Below are positions 45,936 through 53,737 of a DNA stretch of 64,000 bases, in pieces. Numbering within the stretch: position 1 is the stretch's first letter; each line of letters begins with the position of its first letter. This DNA comes from Anaerostipes hominis (ex Lee et al. 2021) (GTDB lineage: Bacteria > Bacillota > Clostridia > Lachnospirales > Lachnospiraceae): assembly GCF_002270485.1 (NCBI RefSeq), contig NZ_NQOG01000003.1, forward strand, positions 124,001-188,000, given 5' to 3'. Under the pieces are notes generated by a model. The model was given only the letters and a program-made list of their open reading frames with translations, was not told where the DNA came from and made no database searches. The translations under genes and the position numbers were made by a program.

Positions 45936-46037
45936 AATCTGGTATATATTCCCCCTCACCAGTATTTGCCAATGATCTTGCTGACAATATTTTCTTTTAT
46001 TATATAGTATAACTCCAGCAGGTGCAAGTTTATTGCC

Positions 46038-46463
46038 TTAAAGCGCTTCTCTTTCAGGTGGCATTCCGCGGTCCCCACGGTCTCCCAGTCCGCTGAAATG
46101 CCACAGCGTCAAATTTTTTGGCTCCTTTGTCTCCAGATATCTGTCTTTCAGAGCTTCGATCAATAGTAACGGATCTACAATGCCTCCTCCGGCTCCGCAA
46201 ACTGCCAGAGTATCTCCGTCATCTATTAATTCTACAGCTACCAGAAGGTAATATTCCATAACGAACATTACAGCGAGAAAGATCTGGAATGTGGCTGTAC
46301 AGGTGCGACCGATAACAATCAGTGCAATTCCTTTCACTGCAAATTTAGATGCCTTGGAAACTCCCACAAAACCTTTTATTTTTTCTCCGCTTTCTGTCTT
46401 TACTCTCGGCTGCGGTGCAAAGTTCAACTGCGGGTGAAAGTTCATCCAAATATTGTGTATCAC
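46038..46463 (-). pseudogene. Chimeric remnant: MFS fragment joined to CoA-transferase N-terminus
   Basis: Residues about 12-52 match an internal part (about 182-230) of the MFS gene at 50.4 kb: LNFAPQPRVKT corresponds to VLFAPLPKMET, and IALIVIGRTCTATFQIF to IALIIIGFTGTATFQLW. From about residue 78 the reading changes to the start of a family I CoA transferase: LIDDGDTLAVCGAGGG, LKDRYLETKEPKNLTLWHFS and GDRGDRGMPPE. It then stops. Neither part is complete. This looks like the scar of a deletion that fused two genes, and it should not give a working product. Confidence 0.75.
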
Positions 46464-46490
46464 TCAGAACCTTTCCTGTAAAATAAAGAA

Positions 46491-46525
46491 CAGGCTCTTT
46501 TATTGCTTTCCAATAAAAGAGCCTG
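46491..46525 (-). terminator. Terminator of the TRAP operon
   Basis: Fifteen-base perfect arms CAGGCTCTTTTATTG / CAATAAAAGAGCCTG, then TTCTTTATTTT on the minus strand. Confidence 0.88.
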
Positions 46526-46531
46526 CTGATC

Positions 46532-47539
46532 TTACTTCTGATTCAAATATGCATTAAAAATATCTTTTGATACATTTTCCTTAATGCTTTTATATATGTC
46601 GGAAGCCGCTTTCCTTACGTCCTCCTGAGTTTTCTTATCCAGCGCAACAATCTTTGTACCACTATCTTTTATGACCTTCATCCGGTCCTCGATCCGTTCA
46701 TCCGAAGCTTTCCTTGCATATTCCTTTGCCGTCTCTGCCGCCTCCTCAATAATCTTCTGCTGATCTTTCGGAAGGTCTTTATAAAATTCATCACTTACAA
46801 TCAGAGAAATATAATGGGGCAGATGATTTGTTTCTACCACGTAATCCTGCTGTTCATAAAGTTTGCTTGACACAATGACCTCATATGGGTTTTCCTGTGC
46901 GTCTATGGTCTTCTGCTGCAGGCCGATGTATACCTCACTGAACGTCATCGGCGTCGGATTGGCTTTCAGTGCCTTCCAGAAATCCATATGGTAGCTGTTT
47001 TCCATGGTACGGATTTTCTGTCCTTTAAAGTCATCAATCGACTTCACCTCTTTGTTGGTAGACATGACACGAAATCCCTGGTCCGCATAACCAAGCAGCT
47101 TAAATCCACCTTTTTCATAAACCTTTTCCATCTTCTTATAAAATACAGGATTGTCTACGGCAGCTCTTGCCTCTTCAATCGTAGTGAAGGCACTTGGCAA
47201 ATCAAAGACAGCGGTATCCGGCATAAAAGTAACCTGAGGTGCCGTATTTTGCACAACAAAAGGAATATCACCGTCAGAACAGCTCTCCAGCAGTTCCCTG
47301 TCTCCCCCCAGCGTACTGTTTGGATATACCTCAATCTTCATTTTCCCTTTACTCAATCTGCTTACTTCATCTGCAAACTTCTGAGAATATAGCTGCGTCA
47401 CGGTATCTTCCGGGCTGGAAGTTCCAAGAGGCCACGCATACCGCTGCACACCGTCATCACTTTTCTTCTTGCATCCGCTAAGAGCCAAGACAGAGACGAC
47501 ACATAAAGCCGCAATACCAAATCTTATCAATCTTTTCAT
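46532..47539 (-). CDS. dctP: TRAP transporter substrate-binding protein (DctP family)
   Basis: The 335-aa binding protein has a lipoprotein signal ending LALSGC and the DctP fold: GQKIRTMENSYHMDFWKALK, then PTPMTFSEVYIGLQQKTIDAQENP, where the family Arg and Asn contact the ligand carboxylate. TRAP systems take up organic acids using the sodium or proton gradient. The gene is last in the Q-M-P operon, with GGAGGGGG six bases before the ATG. Operator sharing with the aroE operon suggests a quinate- or shikimate-like acid as ligand. Confidence 0.92.
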   Translation of the reverse strand: MKRLIRFGIAALCVVSVLALSGCKKKSDDGVQRYAWPLGTSSPEDTVTQLYSQKFADEVSRLSKGKMKIEVYPNSTLGGDRELLESCSDGDIPFVVQNTAPQVTFMPDTAVFDLPSAFTTIEEARAAVDNPVFYKKMEKVYEKGGFKLLGYADQGFRVMSTNKEVKSIDDFKGQKIRTMENSYHMDFWKALKANPTPMTFSEVYIGLQQKTIDAQENPYEVIVSSKLYEQQDYVVETNHLPHYISLIVSDEFYKDLPKDQQKIIEEAAETAKEYARKASDERIEDRMKVIKDSGTKIVALDKKTQEDVRKAASDIYKSIKENVSKDIFNAYLNQK

Positions 47540-47552
47540 CTGTATCCCCCTC

Positions 47553-48842
47553 CTATAACAGCGCCAGGCTGATCTGCGGTATAAATGTAATAAGTAACAA
47601 AGCCACAAGGAAACAAAGGATCAGCGGCATTGCCTTCTTTGCGATATCCACTACCGGGATCTGAGTCAGGGATGAAGCCACAAACAAATTGACTCCGATG
47701 GGCGGAGTTACAAAACCAATCGCCAGGTTGACTACCATCATCACACCAAAATGAATTGGATTCATTCCAACGCCCACTGCAATCGGCATCAGAATCGGTG
47801 TCAGAATCAAAATAGCCGGTGTCGTATCCATAACCATACCCACAAGCAGTAAGAAGACGTTGATTACCAGCAGAATGACAATTCCATTGTGGAATGTTCC
47901 AAGAATCCACTCGCTGACTGTCTGAGGAACCTGCATCAGCGTCAGGACTCTTGAAAATGCCACGGATGCTGCCAGTATAAATAAAATAGGCGCATAGGTA
48001 TGGATTCCCTCGATCATAACTCCCCATAAGTCTTTTACATGGATACTCTTGTAGACAAATAAGCTTACGAATACAGAATAAAAAACAGAAATCACCGCTG
48101 CTTCTGTAGGGGAAGCCACACCAGTATAAATACAGCCAAGGATAATGACCGGACTGAGCAGTGCAAAAAAACTGTCTTTCAGCACAGTAAGCAGGCCTTT
48201 GTCACGAAGTGCCTGTACTTCTTTCCGGATCTTTTCTTTATCCTCACCATGTTTCCTGCAGTAAAAAACAGCATATACCATCAGCAGCAGACCGATAGAA
48301 ATCCCGGGAAGAATCCCGGCGATAAACAGATCACTGACAGACTGTCCGGATGCCATTCCGTACATAATAAAAGGGATACTTGGAGGGATAATGACACCCA
48401 ATCCTCCTGAAACCGCAACGATTGCTGTCGCAAATTTTTTATCATAACCGAGCTTAATTAAAATCGGGATCGTCATACTGCCCACTGCTGCCACCGTCGC
48501 CGGTGCTGAACCTGAAATTGCTCCATAAAAAAGACACGTAACGATAACTGCACATGGCATTCCCGCTGTAAATTTTCCAATAAAATATACAAATACATCA
48601 AAAATCTTTTTTGAAATTCCGCCCTTTGCCATCACCATGCCTGATAAAACAAACATCGGCACCGCCAGCAGCGGAAAACTGTCGATTCCTCCCAGCATGG
48701 AACGGATGACAAACTGGCCGCTTGCCGTAAAAGAAGAGTCAAAGATTCCCGGAAGTACCGACACAATACCGAGTCCAATGGAAATCGGTATCGCAATGAT
48801 CAAACACAAAAAGAAAATAATAAATACTGATAACGCTGACAT
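47553..48842 (-). CDS. dctM: TRAP transporter large permease (DctM)
   Basis: A 429-aa integral membrane protein with about twelve helices. PMFVLSGMVMAKGGISKKIF and SGSAPATVAAVGSMTIPILIK are the classic DctM loops, and GVVIPPS appears as GVIIPPSIPFIMYGMASGQSV. NLAIGFVTPPIGVNLFVAS is the second pseudo-repeat of the same loop. It carries the substrate with DctQ after delivery by DctP. Confidence 0.94.
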   Translation of the reverse strand: MSALSVFIIFFLCLIIAIPISIGLGIVSVLPGIFDSSFTASGQFVIRSMLGGIDSFPLLAVPMFVLSGMVMAKGGISKKIFDVFVYFIGKFTAGMPCAVIVTCLFYGAISGSAPATVAAVGSMTIPILIKLGYDKKFATAIVAVSGGLGVIIPPSIPFIMYGMASGQSVSDLFIAGILPGISIGLLLMVYAVFYCRKHGEDKEKIRKEVQALRDKGLLTVLKDSFFALLSPVIILGCIYTGVASPTEAAVISVFYSVFVSLFVYKSIHVKDLWGVMIEGIHTYAPILFILAASVAFSRVLTLMQVPQTVSEWILGTFHNGIVILLVINVFLLLVGMVMDTTPAILILTPILMPIAVGVGMNPIHFGVMMVVNLAIGFVTPPIGVNLFVASSLTQIPVVDIAKKAMPLILCFLVALLLITFIPQISLALL

Positions 48843-48844
48843 AC

Positions 48845-49330
48845 CTACACCTCCTGATCCTTTCCAACTGCGATTTTAAACTCAATCAGCCATCTCTGTA
48901 AAATACGAATTGTCACCAGCAGAAAACTTACCAGCGGTGCTGCCTGTATGTAGTACATTGGTATATGGCATGCAGGGCTAACTTGTCCGCTTTCAAATGC
49001 ACTTTTTAAATACAGGATAGAGTATGGGATCAGATACAGGAACAATGCAAGTTCAATGGTATGGTTCACCACTTTAAAGATGGCCCTTCCCCTTTTAGGA
49101 AACATTGCCACAAACTGCTCAATTTTAATGGAGATACACTTTTTTGTGCAGTAGCTGACACTGATAAAGCCTGACCAGATAAACAGGTATCTTGTGATCT
49201 CCTCCGACCAGGAAAGGGATGCTCCCAGAACATAACGCGCCAAAACCTGTATGCCCATGATCAGGACCATCCCCATCAGGAAAACTCCCATTAAAAACTC
49301 TTCTAAATTTTCATCTAACCACTTTAGCAT
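48845..49330 (-). CDS. dctQ: TRAP transporter small permease (DctQ)
   Basis: A 161-aa protein with four membrane helices: EEFLMGVFLMGMVLIMGIQV, then RYVLGASLSWSEEITRYLFI (the DctQ signature), and two more. It stabilises DctM. It is the first gene of the operon, two bases ahead of dctM. The ATG of MLKWLDEN has AGAGG seven bases upstream; 32 more codons upstream are not supported. Confidence 0.9.
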   Translation of the reverse strand: MLKWLDENLEEFLMGVFLMGMVLIMGIQVLARYVLGASLSWSEEITRYLFIWSGFISVSYCTKKCISIKIEQFVAMFPKRGRAIFKVVNHTIELALFLYLIPYSILYLKSAFESGQVSPACHIPMYYIQAAPLVSFLLVTIRILQRWLIEFKIAVGKDQEV

Positions 49331-49422
49331 ATTAATACCTCTCTTTTGTAAGCGGAGATCTGCTGTCCCCAGCATGATTCTATCTATTTGAACATGATTC
49401 CCCGCTGTAATTATTACAGCAT

Positions 49423-49446
49423 CCAAAAGTTAATTTTTTAACAACC
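49423..49446. promoter_or_regulatory. Shared 24-bp operator, TRAP copy
   Basis: The core GTTAATTTTTTAAC is a palindrome (arms GTTAA/TTAAC). The full 24-bp element CCAAAA...AACAACC is identical, base for base, to 52556-52579. It starts 10 bases after the TRAP -10 box and so covers the transcription start, the place of a repressor. Confidence 0.8.
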
Positions 49447-49456
49447 AATCCACTAT

Positions 49457-49485
49457 ATTATACATGGTAATAATTCATTCCACAA
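49457..49485 (-). promoter_or_regulatory. Promoter of the TRAP operon
   Basis: TTGTGG-17-TATAAT on the minus strand. The stretch 49486-49590 holds nothing else that I can name. Confidence 0.6.
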
Positions 49486-49590
49486 ATAGATTTTTCAAAT
49501 AGAATTAATAATTTTTATCTATCAATATTGCAAATTTTCTCAGAGTTCAATGATCCTGCCGCCTCAAATCATCTATGGTCCGCAGAAGTA

Positions 49591-49626
49591 AAAAGCAGAT
49601 AACCTGGGGTCAGATTATCTGCTTTT
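49591..49626 (-). terminator. Terminator of aroE-MFS-aroD
   Basis: AAAAGCAGATAA / TTATCTGCTTTT arms of 12 bp with a T-tract (TTTTTAC) on the minus strand. Confidence 0.8.
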
Positions 49627-49654
49627 ATCTTACTGTCATTTTGATTTTATAATT

Positions 49655-50422
49655 CTACAGTCCCTGATTTGCGTGGAGGAACTGAAGCATATCATTTAAT
49701 TCATTGACTGCTGCCTGACCCGGAGCAGACGCTTTTTTCGCTGCGCCGAATGTAAGCGCCGAACCGAACACTTCTCCGCAGAGACGGCTGATCAGTCCCG
49801 TTCCTGCCATAGACATAGTGATAATCGGACGGTCTGCATGATCTGTATACATTTCCTCCGTCGCTGCAAGGAGTGTAAGTACATCTCTCCTGCAGGTCGG
49901 CATGACAGCGATTTTAGGAATATCAGCTCCTAATTCCTGCATTTTCACGAGTCTGCTGACAATTTCTTCTTTTGAAGGAGTTTTGTCAAAATCATGGTTG
50001 GAAGCCACAACCTTTACGCCGCATTCATGCGCAGCCGCCACGATATCTTTTACGATATCATCTCCCGTAAATACCTCCACATCTACAAGATCTACATATC
50101 CGCTTCTCGCTGCATTTTTATTCAGTTCTGCATACGGACCTGGCTCAATGGCTTTTTCTCCGCCCTCTTTGGATGTACGGAAGGTAAAGAGAATCGGTGT
50201 ATCTGAAAGAGCTTCTCTCAAATCTTTTAACACATCTTCTACTTTGGCAAAATCGAAGACTCCCTCAAACCAGTCTACGCGCCATTCCACAACATCTACC
50301 GGGATCTCCCGGAAAGACTTTGCCTCGGCGATGATCTCTTCCTTTGTCACGCCCACAATCGGCACACAAATCTTAGGAACACCTGTTCCAATCTCTACAT
50401 TTTTAACTTTTACTGGATTCAT
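49655..50422 (-). CDS. aroD: Type I 3-dehydroquinate dehydratase
   Basis: The 255-aa Schiff-base enzyme interconverts 3-dehydroquinate and 3-dehydroshikimate. Catalytic residues are His in VASNHDFDKTP, the Schiff-base Lys in DIPKIAVMP, and Glu in VDVEVF. FRTSKEGGE and ITMSMAGTGLISRL are also family motifs. It is the last gene of a transcript with a transporter and a YdiB-like dehydrogenase. That context fits breakdown of quinate or shikimate better than aromatic amino acid synthesis. Confidence 0.95.
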   Translation of the reverse strand: MNPVKVKNVEIGTGVPKICVPIVGVTKEEIIAEAKSFREIPVDVVEWRVDWFEGVFDFAKVEDVLKDLREALSDTPILFTFRTSKEGGEKAIEPGPYAELNKNAARSGYVDLVDVEVFTGDDIVKDIVAAAHECGVKVVASNHDFDKTPSKEEIVSRLVKMQELGADIPKIAVMPTCRRDVLTLLAATEEMYTDHADRPIITMSMAGTGLISRLCGEVFGSALTFGAAKKASAPGQAAVNELNDMLQFLHANQGL

Positions 50423-50435
50423 TTTCTACTCCTTA

Positions 50436-51608
50436 TTAAGCTTTCTCTTCCATTGCCTTGTATCTCACATTGACAAACAGAGCCAATAATACTCCGACAA
50501 CAGTGATTCCAATGTTCATTAATAAAATGTCTGCTTTATCCATTGTACCAGCCAGAGAGAGGATTGTATAGTTAGATAAGCTGGACGCAATCATAACTAT
50601 ACTCGTGATAGTTCCTTTGATTTTCGGAAACAGATCGTTCGCTGTCGCTGTCACAAGCTGAAGTACAACGGCTCCTGCGGAATATCCGACAACTGCTGAT
50701 CCGATGTAGCAGATAGAAGGAGTTCTCAGCAGATAAACAAGCGCAATCATAATCGCTGCGATCAGAGGATATACGAATAAGAATCTTACCCCTTTTATCT
50801 TATTAACTAAAACAGTTGTAACAACGATAGCTACGAGAGATCCCGTACTGTAGTATGTCTGCATCACAGAAGGATCACCAATCTTTGCATATTCCTTCGC
50901 GAAATCCTGAGCACAGTTCAGCCAGAGCTGGAATGTTGCTGTTCCTGTAAATCCGATGATAATCAGCGCAATACTCTCCAATGAGAAGTTTGCATGTTTG
51001 ATATCCTGGATCAGAGAAGATTTTGCCCCGCCTGCTGTCTCCATCTTCGGAAGAGGTGCGAATAAAACAAGCACGCCGATGATGGCAATGGCAACACCGC
51101 ATACGTATAATAATACATTTAAGGAAAGGTTTGCTCCAACGATGGCACCGATCATAAACGGCATTAACAGCTGTGAACAGGAGATTGAAAACTTGGTGAG
51201 CATCGTTGCCATACTGGATCTTGGAGCCAGAATTTCAACACAAGCCGGGATCACACCGGTATCCAGGAATGAGTTTGCGATTCCTCCTAATACAGCTGCT
51301 ATGTATGCAACCGTCATATTTGGTGACATAGCAAGGCCTAAGAAAAAGATCGCATAGGAGCCTGCGCCGATGATGGATGCCACTTTTCTTCCCAGCTTAT
51401 CAGAAAGAGGTCCTGCAAATGGAAGGGCGATCAAACGTCCAAGCCCCAGCGCTGCCGCTACCATTGTTACCAGCCCGATGTCAGAAGCTCCCCACTGCTT
51501 TACCAAAGTTTCTTTTACTGCTACCTGGCCTAATACAGAACATCCGATACCATGGATGAAATAATTTAAGTATAAAATAAACGCACTGGGATAATATTTT
51601 TTGTTCAT
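50436..51608 (-). CDS. MFS permease in the shikimate/quinate operon
   Basis: A 390-aa major facilitator with about twelve helices. GRLIALPFAGPLSDKLGRKV is motif A between helices 2 and 3; SFLDTGVIPACVEILAPRSS is in the helix 4-5 region. It sits between aroD and the aroE-like gene with short gaps. It probably moves quinate, shikimate or a product. A broken copy of its internal part survives in the remnant at 46.0-46.5 kb. Confidence 0.85.
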   Translation of the reverse strand: MNKKYYPSAFILYLNYFIHGIGCSVLGQVAVKETLVKQWGASDIGLVTMVAAALGLGRLIALPFAGPLSDKLGRKVASIIGAGSYAIFFLGLAMSPNMTVAYIAAVLGGIANSFLDTGVIPACVEILAPRSSMATMLTKFSISCSQLLMPFMIGAIVGANLSLNVLLYVCGVAIAIIGVLVLFAPLPKMETAGGAKSSLIQDIKHANFSLESIALIIIGFTGTATFQLWLNCAQDFAKEYAKIGDPSVMQTYYSTGSLVAIVVTTVLVNKIKGVRFLFVYPLIAAIMIALVYLLRTPSICYIGSAVVGYSAGAVVLQLVTATANDLFPKIKGTITSIVMIASSLSNYTILSLAGTMDKADILLMNIGITVVGVLLALFVNVRYKAMEEKA

Positions 51609-51639
51609 AATTGATTCCTCTCAAATTTCCTCTCTAGAT

Positions 51640-52515
51640 TTAGTCGTATTTAATATCCAACACTTCTTTCATGTGGTCGATCGGCATATGTTTTCCGGTC
51701 CACAGGTGGAATGCCGCGTCTCCCTGGAACAGCATCATACCAAGACCGTTCATTGTCTTGCAGCCGGCTTCTTTTGCCATCTTTAAAAGTGCAGTCTCTC
51801 TCGGTGCATATATAGTGTCGGTGACGATCAGGTCCGGACGCAGGAATGACGCGTCAGGTATCACTGACTGGCCTTCAAGAGGCTTCATTCCAACACCGGT
51901 TGCCTGTGCAAACAGATAGCTGTCTGCAATCTCTTCTTTTAATTTATCTTTATCATCAAGATCATAAAGATTTACGATACAGTCTGTGTTTGCACGGATC
52001 TTCTCAACGGTTTTCTCTGCATTCTCCCAGAATTTATCTTTGATATTGAAGATTGACATTTCTTTGACACCGTCCAGTGCCGCCTGAATTTCGATCGCCG
52101 TTGCAGCTCCGCCTGCTCCTGTGATTGTCATTTTTTTGCCGATCACATCGATGTCATTGTCTTTCAGTGACTGCATGTAGCCGATTCCGTCGGTAATATG
52201 TCCTGTCAAAACTCCGTCTTCATTGACGATCGTGTTGACTGCTCCTGCCATCTCTGCTGCCGGTGAAAGCTTATCTAAGTACTTGCCTACAACTGTCTTG
52301 TTCGGCATAGACACGTTGGAACCCTTCAGTTTCAGGGCACGCAGTCCTTTTACCGCATCCTCTAATGTGTCATTGTCAACTTCAAACGCCAAGTATGCAT
52401 AATCAAGTCCTAATGTGGCAAATGCTTCATTGTGCATTGCCGGTGAACTGGAATGTCTGATCGGATATGCCATCAGCCCGATCAATTCTGTATGTCCTGT
52501 GATTCTCTCTGCCAT
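51640..52515 (-). CDS. Quinate/shikimate dehydrogenase (YdiB-like AroE)
   Basis: The 291-aa product has the shikimate-site motif GLMAYPIRHSSSPAMHNEA, the catalytic Lys in SNVSMPNKTVVG, the nucleotide loop TGAGGAATAIEIQ and the late GLGMMLFQGDAAFHLWTG. The second nucleotide strand ends FNIKDKF, with an Asp like YdiB (FNRRDEF) where AroE has an Arg-rich NADP motif. It therefore probably uses NAD and may accept quinate as well as shikimate. It is first in the operon with the MFS and aroD genes. The operator overlaps its transcription start. Confidence 0.88.
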   Translation of the reverse strand: MAERITGHTELIGLMAYPIRHSSSPAMHNEAFATLGLDYAYLAFEVDNDTLEDAVKGLRALKLKGSNVSMPNKTVVGKYLDKLSPAAEMAGAVNTIVNEDGVLTGHITDGIGYMQSLKDNDIDVIGKKMTITGAGGAATAIEIQAALDGVKEMSIFNIKDKFWENAEKTVEKIRANTDCIVNLYDLDDKDKLKEEIADSYLFAQATGVGMKPLEGQSVIPDASFLRPDLIVTDTIYAPRETALLKMAKEAGCKTMNGLGMMLFQGDAAFHLWTGKHMPIDHMKEVLDIKYD

Positions 52516-52555
52516 GTGTCATTCTCCTTTTCTACTTACCCTGTTGTTTCTTCAC

Positions 52556-52579
52556 CCAAAAGTTAATTTTTTAACAACC
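52556..52579. promoter_or_regulatory. Shared 24-bp operator, aroE copy
   Basis: Identical to 49423-49446 over all 24 bases, palindromic core GTTAATTTTTTAAC. It begins 11 bases after the -10 box of the aroE promoter, and lies between the divergent aroE and LysR genes. Confidence 0.8.
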
Positions 52580-52590
52580 TTACAAAAACT

Positions 52591-52620
52591 ATTATACACG
52601 GATCTTATTGATACTTCTAA
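52591..52620 (-). promoter_or_regulatory. Promoter of aroE-MFS-aroD
   Basis: TATAAT at 52596-52591 on the minus strand, with a weak TTAGAA -35 box 18 bases upstream. Confidence 0.5.
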
Positions 52621-52720
52621 TACATCTTTTAATACTTTTTAATAGATTTTTGCTATCATTTATGTTATGCTTCCTTATATAAATAGCCATTGCACTTTCC
52701 CAAGAAACGAGGTACTCTCT

Positions 52721-53611
52721 ATGAATTTAAACCAGCTTTCTTATTTTCAAAAAATCGCAACCCTGCAGCATTATCATCAGGCAGCCAGAGAATTGAATGT
52801 ATCCCAGCCCAGTCTAAGCCGCTCCATCGCCAATTTAGAAGAGGAACTGGGGCTTCCTCTCTTCCGGAAAAATGGAAGAAATATCGAGCTGACTAAGTAC
52901 GGAAAGATATTTTTAGAGCATGTCAATAAAATACTCGAAGAAGTGAAGATTGCTGAGGATAAAATGAAGGCTCTGGCCAACTCCAAGGGAGGCCACATCG
53001 ACCTGGCCTACGTGTTTCCACTTGCCAAATCGTATATTCCCCACCTCGTGCGCAGTTTCTTAAATTCGGAAGGTTCCAGCAATATCACCTTTTCCATGAC
53101 GCAGGAAATCACTAACAAAATGCTCCGTGATCTGAAGTCTGAAAAATATGACGTCATCTTCGGCTCTTACGTATCCAATGAGCCTGAGATCGAATTCGTC
53201 CCGGTCATCAATCAGGAGATGGTTGTCATCACGCCGCTGGAGCACCCCTTGAAGCATAAAAAAGAAGTTCTGCTGGAAGATCTTCTGTCCTACCCAGTCA
53301 TAGGATATGACCGCACTTCCGGCCTGGGCCAGTTTACAACTTCCATCTACCGGCAAAACCGGATGGAACCTGAGATCGCATTTGAAACCTCCGATGAAAA
53401 TGCCATTGCCGCTCTCGTAGCCGAGAACTTCGGCATCGGCTTCGTGGCCCATGTGGAATCTCTGAGGGAATATGACGTGGAGATCCTTCACTTAAGCAAC
53501 GTGAAACCTTATCACACTGTCTACATGGCGTACCTGAAGAACAACATTATGATCCCTGCTGTAGAGAAATTTATTGTCTTCGTAAAAAAAACGATAGACA
53601 AAAACTATTGA
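52721..53611 (+). CDS. LysR-family regulator 2
   Basis: The 296-aa protein has HYHQAARELNVSQPSLSRSI as its helix-turn-helix and an effector domain with GGHIDLAYVFPLAKSYIPHL and EHPLKHKKEVLLEDLL. It is clearly related to LysR 1 at 37.3 kb. It is divergent from aroE and upstream of the second enoate-reductase-like gene, so it may sense the same acid for both. The ATG with GAGGT is used; 18 codons upstream are unlikely. Confidence 0.92.
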   Translation: MNLNQLSYFQKIATLQHYHQAARELNVSQPSLSRSIANLEEELGLPLFRKNGRNIELTKYGKIFLEHVNKILEEVKIAEDKMKALANSKGGHIDLAYVFPLAKSYIPHLVRSFLNSEGSSNITFSMTQEITNKMLRDLKSEKYDVIFGSYVSNEPEIEFVPVINQEMVVITPLEHPLKHKKEVLLEDLLSYPVIGYDRTSGLGQFTTSIYRQNRMEPEIAFETSDENAIAALVAENFGIGFVAHVESLREYDVEILHLSNVKPYHTVYMAYLKNNIMIPAVEKFIVFVKKTIDKNY

Positions 53612-53630
53612 TTTCAAAAAAAATATCAAT

Positions 53631-53659
53631 TTGTTAAATAATTATCTTTGCTTTATAAT
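53631..53659 (+). promoter_or_regulatory. Promoter of enoate-reductase-like gene 2
   Basis: TTGTTA-17-TATAAT between the LysR stop and the gene. The -35 region TTGTTAAATAATTAT resembles half of the shared operator. Confidence 0.65.
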
Positions 53660-53737
53660 GAACTTATCATTACAGATCACCCAAATGCAATGATAACAAC
53701 CCTAATTAGAAATCGATAATCTTTTGGAGGGTACACA

